Below are positions 9,768 to 17,952 of a DNA stretch of 64,000 bases, piece after piece. This DNA comes from Streptomyces sp. NBC_01262 (GTDB lineage Bacteria; Actinomycetota; Actinomycetes; Streptomycetales; Streptomycetaceae): NCBI RefSeq assembly GCF_036226365.1, contig NZ_CP108462.1, forward strand, positions 2,708,501-2,772,500, in the 5' to 3' direction. The notes beneath the pieces are model-generated. The model searched no databases, was not told where the DNA came from, and saw only the letters and a program-made list of their open reading frames with translations. Position numbers and translations under genes: made by a program. Within the stretch, counting starts at the first letter, position 1; every line of letters starts with the position of its first letter.

Positions 9768-10643
9768 ATGTCGATCACCGCGGAAGAAATCGCCACACAG
9801 CCCGAATGCTGGCAGCGCGCCGCCGCCCTTGCCCCCTCAGCCGTCCTCCCCGCCCCGGGCGAGCGCGTCGCGGTGGTCGGCTGCGGCACCTCGTGGTTCA
9901 TGGCCCAGTCGTACGCCGCGCTGCGCGAGCGCGTCGCCGGCCAGGGCGTGACGGACGCGTTCGCGGCCTCGGAGTTCCCGTACGGGCGGGATTACGACCG
10001 GATCGTGGCGATCACGCGCTCCGGGACGACCACGGAGGTGCTGGAGCTGCTGTGCCGGGTGCGCGGCACGATCCGTACGACCGCCGTCATCGGCGACCCG
10101 CACACGCCGATCACCGGTATCGCGGACGACCTGGTCGTCCTGGACTTCGCCGACGAGAAGTCGGTCGTCCAGACCCGCTTCGCGACCAGCGTCCTCGCCC
10201 TGCTCCGGGCCCATCTCGGCCAGGACATCGCCCCCGCCGTCGCCGACGCACGCCGCGCGATCGGCGAGGAACTGCCCGAAGCACTCCTGCGCGCCGAGCA
10301 GTTCAGCTTCCTCGGCACCGGCTGGGCCTACGGCATCGCCCTGGAGGCGGCGCTGAAGATGCGTGAGGCGGCCTGCGCCTGGACCGAGGCGTATCCGTCC
10401 ATGGAGTACCGGCACGGCCCGATCTCGATCACCGGGCCGGGCCGGGTCGCCTGGGCGTTCGGCGGGCTGCCGGACGGGCTGGCCGCCGACATCGCCCGTA
10501 CCGGCGGTGTGCTGGAGGCGGGCCGGCTCGACCCGCTCGCCGACCTGGTTCGCGTCCAGCGGCTCGCGGTCGCCATCGCGCAGGCCCGTGGCCTCGATCC
10601 GGACAGCCCGCGCAATCTGACCCGTTCCGTGGTCCTTCCATGA
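9768..10643 (+). CDS. SIS domain sugar-phosphate isomerase/deaminase (AgaS/GlmS-like)
   Basis: This 291-residue protein has two SIS subdomains without an amidotransferase domain. 'VVGCGTSWFMAQSYAALRE' and 'AITRSGTTTEVLELL' form the phosphosugar loop, and 'LGTGWAYGIALEAALKMREAA' begins the second SIS unit, with 'EYRHGPIS' as the usual late motif. Relatives isomerise or deaminate amino-sugar phosphates (AgaS, FrlB-like). GGAGG lies 10 nt before the ATG. Its stop overlaps the start of a class II aldolase gene (ATGA), so the two probably act in one sugar-degradation route. Confidence 0.88.
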   Translation: MSITAEEIATQPECWQRAAALAPSAVLPAPGERVAVVGCGTSWFMAQSYAALRERVAGQGVTDAFAASEFPYGRDYDRIVAITRSGTTTEVLELLCRVRGTIRTTAVIGDPHTPITGIADDLVVLDFADEKSVVQTRFATSVLALLRAHLGQDIAPAVADARRAIGEELPEALLRAEQFSFLGTGWAYGIALEAALKMREAACAWTEAYPSMEYRHGPISITGPGRVAWAFGGLPDGLAADIARTGGVLEAGRLDPLADLVRVQRLAVAIAQARGLDPDSPRNLTRSVVLP

Positions 10644-11434
10644 CGGCCGCAGGGGCCATCGGCGCGTTCAACATCGTCCAGATCGAGCACGCCACCGCCA
10701 TCGCGGCGGGCGCGGAACGCGCCGGATTCCCCGTGGTCATGCAGATCAGCGAGAACACCGTCCGCTACCACGGCGCCCTCGAACCGATCGCGCTCGCCGC
10801 CCTGTCCATCGCCCGCGCCGCCACCGTGCCGGTCACCGTCCACCTCGACCACGCCACCGACCCCGACCTGGTCGAGGAAGCGGTCGCGCTCGGCATCACC
10901 TCGGTGATGTACGACGCCTCCGCGCTGCCGTACGACGAGAACGTCGCCACCACTGCTTCCATCGCCCGCCGCTGCCACCGCGCCGGCGTCCGCGTCGAAG
11001 GCGAACTCGGTGAGATCGGCGGCAAGGACGGCGTCCACTCCCCCGGCGCCCGTACGGATCCGGCGCAGGCCGCCGCGTACGTCGCCGTCACCGGTGTCGA
11101 CGCGCTCGCCGTCGCCGTCGGCTCCTCCCACGCCATGCGCACCCGCGACGCCGAACTTGACCTCGACCTCATCGCCCGGCTCCGGGACGCCGTCCCCGTG
11201 CCGCTGGTGCTGCACGGTTCGTCGGGTGTCCCGGAGCCCGATCTCGTACGGGCGGTCGCGCACGGCATGCGCAAGGTCAATATCGCCACGCACCTCAACC
11301 GCCGCTTTACGGGGGCGCTGCGCACCGCCCTCGACGCCGACCCGGCGCTGACCGACTCCCGGAAGTACGTCGGCCCGGCCCGGGAGGCGGTGGCGGCGGA
11401 GGTCGCACGGCTGCTCAGGCTGCTGGCCGGCTAG
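10640..11434 (+). CDS. Class II fructose/tagatose-bisphosphate-type aldolase
   Basis: This 264-residue zinc aldolase of the FbaA/GatY/KbaY family contains 'VHLDHATD' (catalytic Asp and Zn His), 'EGELGEIGG' (Glu ligand), 'VAVGSSHA' (Zn His), 'LVLHGSSGVPE' (Zn His) and the phosphate-site 'KVNIATHLN'. The N-terminus is about 15 residues shorter than in typical family members. The start overlaps the isomerase stop. The pairing suggests cleavage of a ketose (bis)phosphate derived from an amino or rare sugar. The stop codon overlaps that of the convergent cimA gene within a single CTAG. Confidence 0.9.
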   Translation: MTAAGAIGAFNIVQIEHATAIAAGAERAGFPVVMQISENTVRYHGALEPIALAALSIARAATVPVTVHLDHATDPDLVEEAVALGITSVMYDASALPYDENVATTASIARRCHRAGVRVEGELGEIGGKDGVHSPGARTDPAQAAAYVAVTGVDALAVAVGSSHAMRTRDAELDLDLIARLRDAVPVPLVLHGSSGVPEPDLVRAVAHGMRKVNIATHLNRRFTGALRTALDADPALTDSRKYVGPAREAVAAEVARLLRLLAG

Positions 11435-13035
11435 GCCTGCGGCTCCGGCTCCACGCCCGCACGCAGCAGCCCGTACGCGTACGCGTCGTCCAGGGCCTGC
11501 CAGGACGCGGCGATGACGTTCTCGGCGACGCCGACCGTGGCCCACTCGGCCTGGCCGTCGCTCGTGGTGATCAGCACGCGGGTCGTGGACTCCGTGCCGT
11601 GCTTGCCCTCAAGGATGCGAACCTTGTAGTCGACGAGCTCCAGCTTGGCGAGCTGGGGGTAGATCTTCTCCAGGCCGGCGCGCATGGCGCGGTCCAGGGC
11701 GTTGACCGGGCCGTTGCCCTCGGCGGTGGCGACGATGCGCTCGCCCTTGGCCCAGAGCTTGACGGTGGCTTCGTTGGCGTGGGTGCCGTCGGGGCGGTCC
11801 TCGACGATGGCGCGCCAGGATTCCACCCGGAAGTAGCGGTAGGGGCGGCCCTCGACCTCTTCGCGGAGCAGCAGTTCGAAGGAGGCGTCGGCCGCTTCGT
11901 AGGTGTAGCCCTGGAGTTCGCGGGCCTTGACGCGCTCGACGACACGGCCGATGGCGTCGCGGTCGGTGCCGACGTCGACGCCGAGTTCCTTGCCCTTGAG
12001 CTCGACGGAGGCCCGGCCGGCCATGTCGGAGACGAGCATCCGCATGGTGTTGCCGACCTGCTCGGGTTCGATGTGCTGGTACAGGGCGGGGTCGACCTTG
12101 ATGGCCGAGGCGTGCAGGCCTCCCTTGTGTGCGAAGGCGGAGACGCCGACGTAGGGCTGGTGGGTGGACGGGGTGAGGTTGACGACCTCGGCGATGGCGT
12201 GCGAGATACGGGTCATCTCGGCCAGCGCGCCCTGCGGCAGCACCTTCTTGCCGTACTTGAGCTCCAGGGCGGCGACGACCGGGAAGAGGTTGGAGTTGCC
12301 GACCCGCTCGCCGTAGCCGTTGGCGGTGCACTGGACGTGGGTCGCGCCGGCGTCCACGGCGGCCAGGGTGTTGGCGACGGCGCAGCCGGTGTCATCCTGG
12401 GCGTGGATGCCCAGGCGGGCGCCGGTGTCGGCGAGTACGACGCCGACGACGGCCTGGACCTGCGCCGGGAGCATGCCTCCGTTGGTGTCGCAGAGGACGA
12501 CCACGTCGGCGCCGGCCTCGTGGGCGGCGCGGACCACGGACTTGGCGTAGTCGGGGTTGGCGCGGTAGCCGTCGAAGAAGTGCTCGCAGTCGACGAAGAC
12601 GCGGCGGCCCTGGGAGCGCAGGTAGGTGACGGTGTCGCTGACCATGGCCAGGTTCTCGTCGAGTGTGGTGCGCAGGGCGAGCTCGACATGGCGGTCGTGG
12701 GCCTTGGCGACCAGCGTGATCACCGGCGCGCCGGAGTCGAGCAGCGCCTTGACCTGCGGGTCTTCGGCCGCGTTGCCGCCGGCCCGGCGGGTGGCGCCGA
12801 AGGCGACGAGCTTGGCGTGCTTGAAGTCGATCTCGGTGGCGGCGCGGGCGAAGAACTCGGTGTCGCGGGGGTTGGCGCCGGGCCAGCCGCCCTCGATGAA
12901 GCCCACCCCGAAGTCGTCCAGGTGCCGGGCGATCGTCAGCTTGTCGGCGACGGTGAGGTTGATGCCCTCGCGCTGTGCGCCGTCGCGCAGCGTGGTGTCG
13001 AAGACGTGAAAGCTGTCGTCCAGTTCGGCGGTCAT
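11431..13035 (-). CDS. cimA: Citramalate synthase (2-isopropylmalate synthase family)
   Basis: This 534-residue LeuA-family enzyme is of the CimA/LeuA2 branch. It has the catalytic 'DTTLRDGAQREGINLTV' N-terminus, 'GGWPGANPRD', 'CDTNGGMLPAQV', metal ligands in 'GIHAQDDTGCAVAN', 'NGYGERVGNSNL' and a C-terminal regulatory domain with 'LVDYKVRILEGKHGTESTTRVLI' in parts. CimA condenses pyruvate and acetyl-CoA to (R)-citramalate, the threonine-independent entry to isoleucine. The start is ATG 13035, with AGGAG 12 nt and GGAAAG 3 nt upstream. A leader peptide and terminator precede it, indicating attenuation. Confidence 0.9.
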   Translation of the reverse strand: MTAELDDSFHVFDTTLRDGAQREGINLTVADKLTIARHLDDFGVGFIEGGWPGANPRDTEFFARAATEIDFKHAKLVAFGATRRAGGNAAEDPQVKALLDSGAPVITLVAKAHDRHVELALRTTLDENLAMVSDTVTYLRSQGRRVFVDCEHFFDGYRANPDYAKSVVRAAHEAGADVVVLCDTNGGMLPAQVQAVVGVVLADTGARLGIHAQDDTGCAVANTLAAVDAGATHVQCTANGYGERVGNSNLFPVVAALELKYGKKVLPQGALAEMTRISHAIAEVVNLTPSTHQPYVGVSAFAHKGGLHASAIKVDPALYQHIEPEQVGNTMRMLVSDMAGRASVELKGKELGVDVGTDRDAIGRVVERVKARELQGYTYEAADASFELLLREEVEGRPYRYFRVESWRAIVEDRPDGTHANEATVKLWAKGERIVATAEGNGPVNALDRAMRAGLEKIYPQLAKLELVDYKVRILEGKHGTESTTRVLITTSDGQAEWATVGVAENVIAASWQALDDAYAYGLLRAGVEPEPQA

Positions 13036-13140
13036 GGTCTTTCCAACTCCTGTCGGGTGAGCGGTATCCGGAATGTCCAGATCCACTTGCCCCCATCATC
13101 CCTCGCGCTCCGCCGCCGGCGTGTGGTGGGCCGGAAAACG

Positions 13141-13166
13141 AAAAAACCCCTCGTGGGTACGAGAGG
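13141..13166 (-). terminator. Attenuator terminator upstream of cimA
   Basis: Read on the minus strand, CCTCTCGT-ACCC-ACGAGGGG forms an 8-bp stem with one T-G pair, followed by TTTTTT and then CGTTTTCC. This is a textbook intrinsic terminator placed 106 nt before the cimA ATG and 43 nt after a small leader reading frame. It resembles the ilvB attenuator at 37214-37247, which also uses an ACGAGGGG arm and a T6 tail. Confidence 0.8.
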
Positions 13167-13209
13167 TCTGCGCGCGGGTCTGGGACACGGTGTCCGCTCC
13201 GTATGTCGT

Positions 13210-13272
13210 CTACGGTGCGGTCACTGAGGACCGGCGCGCCCTGCCAATAATCATCGTGGCGAGCGAGAGCAC
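13210..13272 (-). CDS. Putative cimA leader peptide MLSLATMIIGRARRSSVTAP
   Basis: This is a 20-codon frame on the cimA strand. GTG 13272 is preceded by GAGGA 7 nt upstream, and the frame contains Leu-x-Leu followed by tandem Ile codons, both ATT, which is a rare Ile codon in Streptomyces. Its stop is 43 nt before the terminator at 13141-13166. The arrangement fits ribosome-mediated attenuation responding to isoleucine, the product of the pathway cimA starts. An ATG at 13254 would give the shorter MIIGRARRSSVTAP but has no ribosome-binding site. Expression is inferred. Confidence 0.5.
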   Translation of the reverse strand: MLSLATMIIGRARRSSVTAP

Positions 13273-13317
13273 GGACGCATCCTCGCACACGTCGCGCCGG
13301 CCCGTCGGAGGGTCTCA

Positions 13318-13365
13318 CGATGCGGGCACCCCTGGCCGGGGCGCCGGACCGGGGCGCCCGCATCG
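13318..13365 (-). terminator. Inverted repeat after the phospholipase D-like gene
   Basis: CGATGCGGGC (13318-13327) and GCCCGCATCG (13356-13365) are perfect complements enclosing a G+C-rich segment that can fold further. It lies just past the stop of the minus-strand gene at 13373 and before the cimA leader, so a factor-independent or 3'-stabilising terminator is likely. No T-run follows. Confidence 0.6.
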
Positions 13366-13372
13366 CCCGCCG

Positions 13373-14377
13373 TTACGACCAGACGGTGCCGCCGGCGTAG
13401 TCGGAGGCGATCACCGGCTCGACGCCGTTCGCCACGACCGTGCTGGTGAGGATGATGCCCAGCTCGCGGTTGCTGTTGAGGGAGGTGGAGGAGAAGTTCT
13501 GCGAGCCGACGAAGGTCTTCAGGCTGGACAGGCCGTAGTCGGCGACAATCGCCTTGGCGTGGATGTAGAGCGAGGCGGTGTCCGCGTAGGTGCTGACGCT
13601 GACGCCGCCCGCGGTGAGGGTGTCGAACTCACTGGCGTAGTCGTCGCCGCTGTTGGTCATGACGACCTTGACCGAGACCCCGCGCGCGGCGGCGGCGACC
13701 AGGGCGTTGACGATGGTCGCGTACCCCATCTCCTGGTTCTCGACCAGGAGTGTGCTCTTGGCCCCGCTGATCAGGGCGAGGAGCTTGGACTGGGAGTCGG
13801 TGGGGCTCCAGACCAGGTGGTCGCCGTCGCCGGGGGTGACGGTGGTCCCCGCGTAGTCGGCGTCGAAGACCGTCTCGAAGGCGGTGATGTCCGCGGTGTC
13901 GGTGTCCGTGACGCTGTAGTTGCGGTCGGCGGAGTAGTACTGGGTGGTGAGGTTGCCGCTCATGACGACGAGCTTGGTGCCGTCGATCGCGAAGGACTTC
14001 TCGTGCGTGTAGTAGTACTTGCTGCTCGACCAGGCGACCCCGACACCGTTGTTGACGAGGTAGGTGTACGCGGCCTGGTTGGTGCTCTTCTGCCGCGAGT
14101 CGAGGACCACGCGGACATCGACTCCGGCGTTCTCCCTGGCGACCAGGTCCTGCTCGGCGGTGGTGTCGACCAGTTCGTAGAGGGTGAGGTCGAGGGTGGA
14201 CGTCGCGGAGTTGATCAGGGTGTAGATGGGTGTGATGCCCTGGTCCGGCTGGACGATGATGCCGTACGACGCGGCGTTGGCCGGGATCGCGGTGGCCAGG
14301 GCGGTGCCGGCGAGGGCCAGCAGTGCGGTGGCGGCGGTGGCTATACGGCGGGCGTGGCGGGTGACGGTGGGGTGCAC
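13373..14377 (-). CDS. Secreted phospholipase D-like (HKD) protein
   Basis: This 334-residue protein has an N-terminal signal peptide (Arg-rich start, hydrophobic 'TALLALAGTALATAIPANAA', probable cleavage after Ala-Asn-Ala-Ala near residue 35). It has two complete HxKxxxxD motifs, 'HEKSFAID' from about residue 125 and 'HAKAIVAD' from about 273, the dual catalytic half-sites of the PLD superfamily. It is shorter than Streptomyces phospholipase D proper, so it may be a secreted nuclease or phosphodiesterase rather than a phospholipase. The GTG start has AGGAGG 6 nt upstream. It is monocistronic. Confidence 0.9.
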   Translation of the reverse strand: MHPTVTRHARRIATAATALLALAGTALATAIPANAASYGIIVQPDQGITPIYTLINSATSTLDLTLYELVDTTAEQDLVARENAGVDVRVVLDSRQKSTNQAAYTYLVNNGVGVAWSSSKYYYTHEKSFAIDGTKLVVMSGNLTTQYYSADRNYSVTDTDTADITAFETVFDADYAGTTVTPGDGDHLVWSPTDSQSKLLALISGAKSTLLVENQEMGYATIVNALVAAAARGVSVKVVMTNSGDDYASEFDTLTAGGVSVSTYADTASLYIHAKAIVADYGLSSLKTFVGSQNFSSTSLNSNRELGIILTSTVVANGVEPVIASDYAGGTVWS

Positions 14378-14579
14378 GGTGCCTCCTGGTGTGGGGGTGG
14401 AGCACTGGGCATTGCTTGCGCCGCACCAGAAGTAACAGGGCGTTCATGACAAGAACATGTCCAGCCGCCGACAGGAGGGTTACGCGCGTAGAATTTGGCC
14501 CGGGCTTTGCGGATTCCCTGGCTGCGGATGGCCCGGGAGACACGATTCCTTGGGCCACGGGGGGGCTGCCGGACAGGCC

Positions 14580-15191
14580 CTATGCGCGCGGCAGGAGAGC
14601 CTCGTCGAGGAACTCCTTGATGTGCGCCAGCACATCGTCGCGGTCGGTGCCGGGCAGGCCGACGACCAGCGGGACCCCGAAGCCGTCGAGGAGCGCGCGC
14701 AGCCGGACCGTGAAGCGCTCGGGGTCGACGGGGCGGAAGTCGCCCCGGGAGATGCCCTCGGCGAGCAGGGCCACGAGGTCGCGGTGCCAGACCAGTTCCA
14801 GTTCGAGCTGGCGCAGCAGGACCTCCTCGACCGCCGAGGTCCGGTTCCAGACCTCGGACCACAGCGTCCAGCGCGGGTCGCGGCGGCCGTCGGGCAGGTA
14901 GAGGTCGATGACCGCCTCCAGCCGCTCGCGGGGCGTCTCGCGGCGGGCCAGGGCCTTGCGGCGCTCGTGGCCGAGCTGCTCCTCGCTCCACTCCAGGGTC
15001 TGGAGCAGCAGCTCGTCCTTGCTGCCGAAGTAGTAGAGGACGTGGCCGCTGCTCATGCCGACCTGGCGGCCGAGCCCCGCTATGGTCAGCTCGGACAGCC
15101 CGCGCTCGGCGATGGTCTGCATGGCGGCGGCCATCACATCCTCGCGGGGCTGCTTCTGCCGCCGCCGGGGGCGGGGAGCCGCGTCGGTCAC
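14580..15191 (-). CDS. TetR family regulator of the urease/agmatine deiminase operon
   Basis: This 203-residue protein has an N-terminal TetR helix-turn-helix ('ELTIAGLGRQVGMSSGHVLYYFGSKDELL' across residues 38-66) and a C-terminal ligand domain. It is the last gene of a four-gene minus-strand operon: ureAB, ureC, agmatine deiminase, then this gene 20 nt later. GTG 15191 follows GGAGG by 5 nt. I infer that it binds the two TTAGA-N7-TCTAA operators in the ureAB/permease intergenic region, sensing a purine- or polyamine-related ligand. That link is context only. Confidence 0.88.
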   Translation of the reverse strand: MTDAAPRPRRRQKQPREDVMAAAMQTIAERGLSELTIAGLGRQVGMSSGHVLYYFGSKDELLLQTLEWSEEQLGHERRKALARRETPRERLEAVIDLYLPDGRRDPRWTLWSEVWNRTSAVEEVLLRQLELELVWHRDLVALLAEGISRGDFRPVDPERFTVRLRALLDGFGVPLVVGLPGTDRDDVLAHIKEFLDEALLPRA

Positions 15192-15211
15192 CGCTTCCTC
15201 CGTGCTGCTGG

Positions 15212-16246
15212 TCAGGCCTTGGGCTGCTGCTGCGTTATGCAATGAATACCACCCCCGTGGGCGAAGATCGTACGGGCGTCCACCAGCACGACCTCGCGGT
15301 CCGGGAAGAGCTCCTGGAAGATCGTCGCGTTGATCTTGTCCGCCGGGTCGTCGAAGGCGCAGAGGATGACGGCTCCGTTGCAGAGGTAGTGGTTGACGTA
15401 CGAGTAGTCGACCAGCTCTCCGTCCACCCGCTGGACCTCGGGGGCGGGCAGCTCGACGACCTCCAGCTGTCGGCCCCGGGCGTCGGTGGAGGCGCGGAGC
15501 CGACCGATGACCTCCTGGGACACCGCGTGGTCGGGGTGGGCCGGGTCCTGCTGGCTGTGGACGACGACCACACCGGGCCTGACGAAGGCGGCGACGATGT
15601 CGACATGGCCCCGGGTGCCGAAGCGCCCGTAGTCGGCGGTGAGGCCCCGGCTCAGCCATATCGCTTGTGTTGTGCCCAGGAAGCCGTGCAGCTCCCGCTC
15701 GACCTGCTCGCGGGTCCAGCCGGGGTTGCGGCCCGGGTCGAGCTGGACGGTCTCGGTGAGCAGCACCGTGCCCTCGCCGTCGACGTGGATACCGCCGCCC
15801 TCGTTGACGAAGGAGGTCGCGTAGCGGCGGGCGCCGGCCCACTCGGCCACGAGTGCGCCGATCCCGGAGTCGTGCTCCCAGGCGGCCCATTCCTGGGCGC
15901 CCCAGCCGTTGAACGTCCAGTCGGCGGCGGCGAGCCCGCCGCCGCCGGTGAGGAAGGTGGGGCCCATGTCCCGCATCCAGGCGTCGTCGAGCGGCGCCGT
16001 GACCACCTCGACCCTGCTGCCCAGCCAGTCACGGGCCTGAGGCGCGTCCTGCGGGCGGGCCACGACGGTCACCGGCTCGAAGCGGGCGATCGTACGGGCC
16101 ACTTCGCCCCACGCGTCGCGGGACTCCTCCAGGTCGGCGTCGTCCTCGAAGGTGACGCTCGGGGACGGCCAGGCCATCCAGGTGCGCTCGTGCGGGGCCC
16201 ACTCGGCGGGCATCGAGAAGCCGTCGGCAGCCGGGAAGTTGCTCAT
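15212..16246 (-). CDS. aguA: Agmatine deiminase family protein
   Basis: This 344-residue pentein-fold enzyme has 'MPAEWAPHERTWMAWP' at the start, 'WMRDMGPTFL', 'NEGGGIHVDGEGTVLLTE', 'TRGHVDI' (catalytic His) and the nucleophilic Cys in the C-terminal 'HGGGIHCITQQQP'. Agmatine deiminase yields N-carbamoylputrescine and ammonia. Related peptidyl-arginine deiminase-like enzymes act on other guanidines. No N-carbamoylputrescine amidase gene lies nearby. ATG 16246 with AAGGA 8 nt upstream was chosen over an earlier ATG. It lies 14 nt behind ureC, implying a shared role in nitrogen release. Confidence 0.9.
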   Translation of the reverse strand: MSNFPAADGFSMPAEWAPHERTWMAWPSPSVTFEDDADLEESRDAWGEVARTIARFEPVTVVARPQDAPQARDWLGSRVEVVTAPLDDAWMRDMGPTFLTGGGGLAAADWTFNGWGAQEWAAWEHDSGIGALVAEWAGARRYATSFVNEGGGIHVDGEGTVLLTETVQLDPGRNPGWTREQVERELHGFLGTTQAIWLSRGLTADYGRFGTRGHVDIVAAFVRPGVVVVHSQQDPAHPDHAVSQEVIGRLRASTDARGRQLEVVELPAPEVQRVDGELVDYSYVNHYLCNGAVILCAFDDPADKINATIFQELFPDREVVLVDARTIFAHGGGIHCITQQQPKA

Positions 16247-16260
16247 GGCAGGGGTCCTTG

Positions 16261-17952
16261 TCACAAGAAGTACAGGCGGCTGAGGGAGACCTGGTCGGCC
16301 GGCTCGGAGCGCATGGGGGCGCCGTCGAGAGTCACCAGTCCGGTGCGGCCGTCCACATCCACCTGCCCGGTACGGGAGTTGAGGACGAGGTCGGCCGGGC
16401 CGATGCCCCGGGTGCCCCGGACGGCGACCCGGCGGCGGCGGGTCGGTATCCGGTCGGCCTCGGACTCCACGGCGGCGCGGGCGACGAAGGCGACCGAGAG
16501 GTCGGCGGCCGTCGCGCCGTGCGCCCCGAACAGCGGGCCGAGCACCAGCGGCTCGCAGGTGTCGGTCGCGGCGTTTGGGTCACCGGTGACGCCATAGGCC
16601 GGGAAGCCGGACTTCAGCACCATCTGCGGCTTGGCCCCGAAGTACTGGGGCCGCCACAGCACGAGGTCGGCGAGCTTGCCGACCTCGATCGAGCCGACCT
16701 CATGGGCCAGGCCATGGGCGATCGCCGGGTTGATGGTGAGCTTGGCCATGTAACGCAGCACGCGCGCGTTGTCGTCGTCCGGCCCGTCCCCTTCCAGGGG
16801 CCCGAGCTCGGCCTTCATCTTGCCGGCCATCGCGAAGGTGCGGCGTACGGTCTCACCCGCCCGGCCCATGCCCTGGGCATCGGAGGAGGTGATGCCGATC
16901 GCGCCCAGGTCGTGCAGCACGTCCTCGGCGCCCATCGTCCCGGCGCGGATCCGGTCCCGGGCCATGGCGGCATCGCCCGGCAGGTCCGGCTTGAGGCCGT
17001 GCACGGAGACGATCATCCCGTAGTGCTCGGCGACCGCGTCCCGCCCGAAGGGCAGGGTGGGGTTGGTGGACGAGCCGATGACATTGGGCACGCCCGCCAT
17101 CTTCAGCACGTTCGGCACATGTCCGCCGCCGCAGCCCTCGATGTGGAAGGCGTGGATCGTCCGGCCGTCGAGGACAGACAGGGTGTCCTCGACCGACAGG
17201 CACTCGTTCAGCCCGTCGCTGTGCAGGGCGACCTGGACGTCGTGCTCCTCGGCGACCCGAAGTGCCGTGTCCAGGGCGCGGGTGTGGGCGCCCATGTCCT
17301 CGTGCACCTTGAAGCCGGACGCACCGCCCTCGGCCAGTGCCTCGACCAGCGGGGCCGGGTCGGAGGACGAGCCCCGGCCCAGGAAGCCGACGTTGACCGG
17401 CCAGGCGTCGAAGGAGTTGAAGGCGTGGCGCAGGGCCCACGGCGAGTTGACGCCGACGCCCCACACCGGGCCGAACTCCTGGCCGATCACCGTGGTCACG
17501 CCCGAGGCCAGCGAGGCCTCCATGATCCGGGGCGAGAGCAGATGGACATGGGTGTCCACGGCCCCCGCGGTGGCGATGAGTCCCTCACCGGACACGATCG
17601 AGGTGCCGGTGCCGACCACGACGTCGACACCGTCCAGGGTGTCGGGGTTGCCGGCTCGCCCTATGGCATGGATCCGGCCCTCGCGGATGCCGATGGACAC
17701 CTTGCGGATGCCCACCGCCGTGTCGATGACCAGCACATTGCTGATCACCACATCGCAGGTCTCCCGGACGGCGGCGGCCTTGAGGTGCAGCCCGTCGCGG
17801 GCGGTCTTGCCGAAGCCGGCCAGAAACTCGTCGCCTGGCCGCTGCGAGTCGGACTCGACGCGGACTACCAGGCCCGAGTCGCCGAGCCGGACCCGGTCGC
17901 CGGCGCGGGCACCGTGCACGGCCGCGTACTCGTGGGGATCGATCACGGTCAT
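16261..17952 (-). CDS. ureC: Urease alpha subunit (catalytic), divergent type
   Basis: This 563-residue catalytic subunit keeps the nickel ligands: 'DTHVHLL' (His-x-His), 'FKVHEDMG' (the Lys that is carbamylated, about residue 214), 'ALHSDGLNE', 'HIEGCGGGH' and 'TSSDAQGMGR' (Asp). The mobile active-site flap normally reads Met-Val-Cys-His-His-Leu. Here, at about residues 313-319, it reads 'IVSVHGL': the flap Cys is Val and the second His is Gly, while the catalytic first His remains. The start ATG overlaps the ureAB stop. No ureD, E, F or G accessory gene is present here. This matches the second urease set of streptomycetes. Confidence 0.92.
   Translation of the reverse strand: MTVIDPHEYAAVHGARAGDRVRLGDSGLVVRVESDSQRPGDEFLAGFGKTARDGLHLKAAAVRETCDVVISNVLVIDTAVGIRKVSIGIREGRIHAIGRAGNPDTLDGVDVVVGTGTSIVSGEGLIATAGAVDTHVHLLSPRIMEASLASGVTTVIGQEFGPVWGVGVNSPWALRHAFNSFDAWPVNVGFLGRGSSSDPAPLVEALAEGGASGFKVHEDMGAHTRALDTALRVAEEHDVQVALHSDGLNECLSVEDTLSVLDGRTIHAFHIEGCGGGHVPNVLKMAGVPNVIGSSTNPTLPFGRDAVAEHYGMIVSVHGLKPDLPGDAAMARDRIRAGTMGAEDVLHDLGAIGITSSDAQGMGRAGETVRRTFAMAGKMKAELGPLEGDGPDDDNARVLRYMAKLTINPAIAHGLAHEVGSIEVGKLADLVLWRPQYFGAKPQMVLKSGFPAYGVTGDPNAATDTCEPLVLGPLFGAHGATAADLSVAFVARAAVESEADRIPTRRRRVAVRGTRGIGPADLVLNSRTGQVDVDGRTGLVTLDGAPMRSEPADQVSLSRLYFL

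Noticed and set aside
11599-13227. Plus-strand open frame of 542 codons opposite cimA
   Set aside because: Gly/Val/Asp-rich antisense translation typical of high-G+C shadows; cimA on the other strand is unambiguous.
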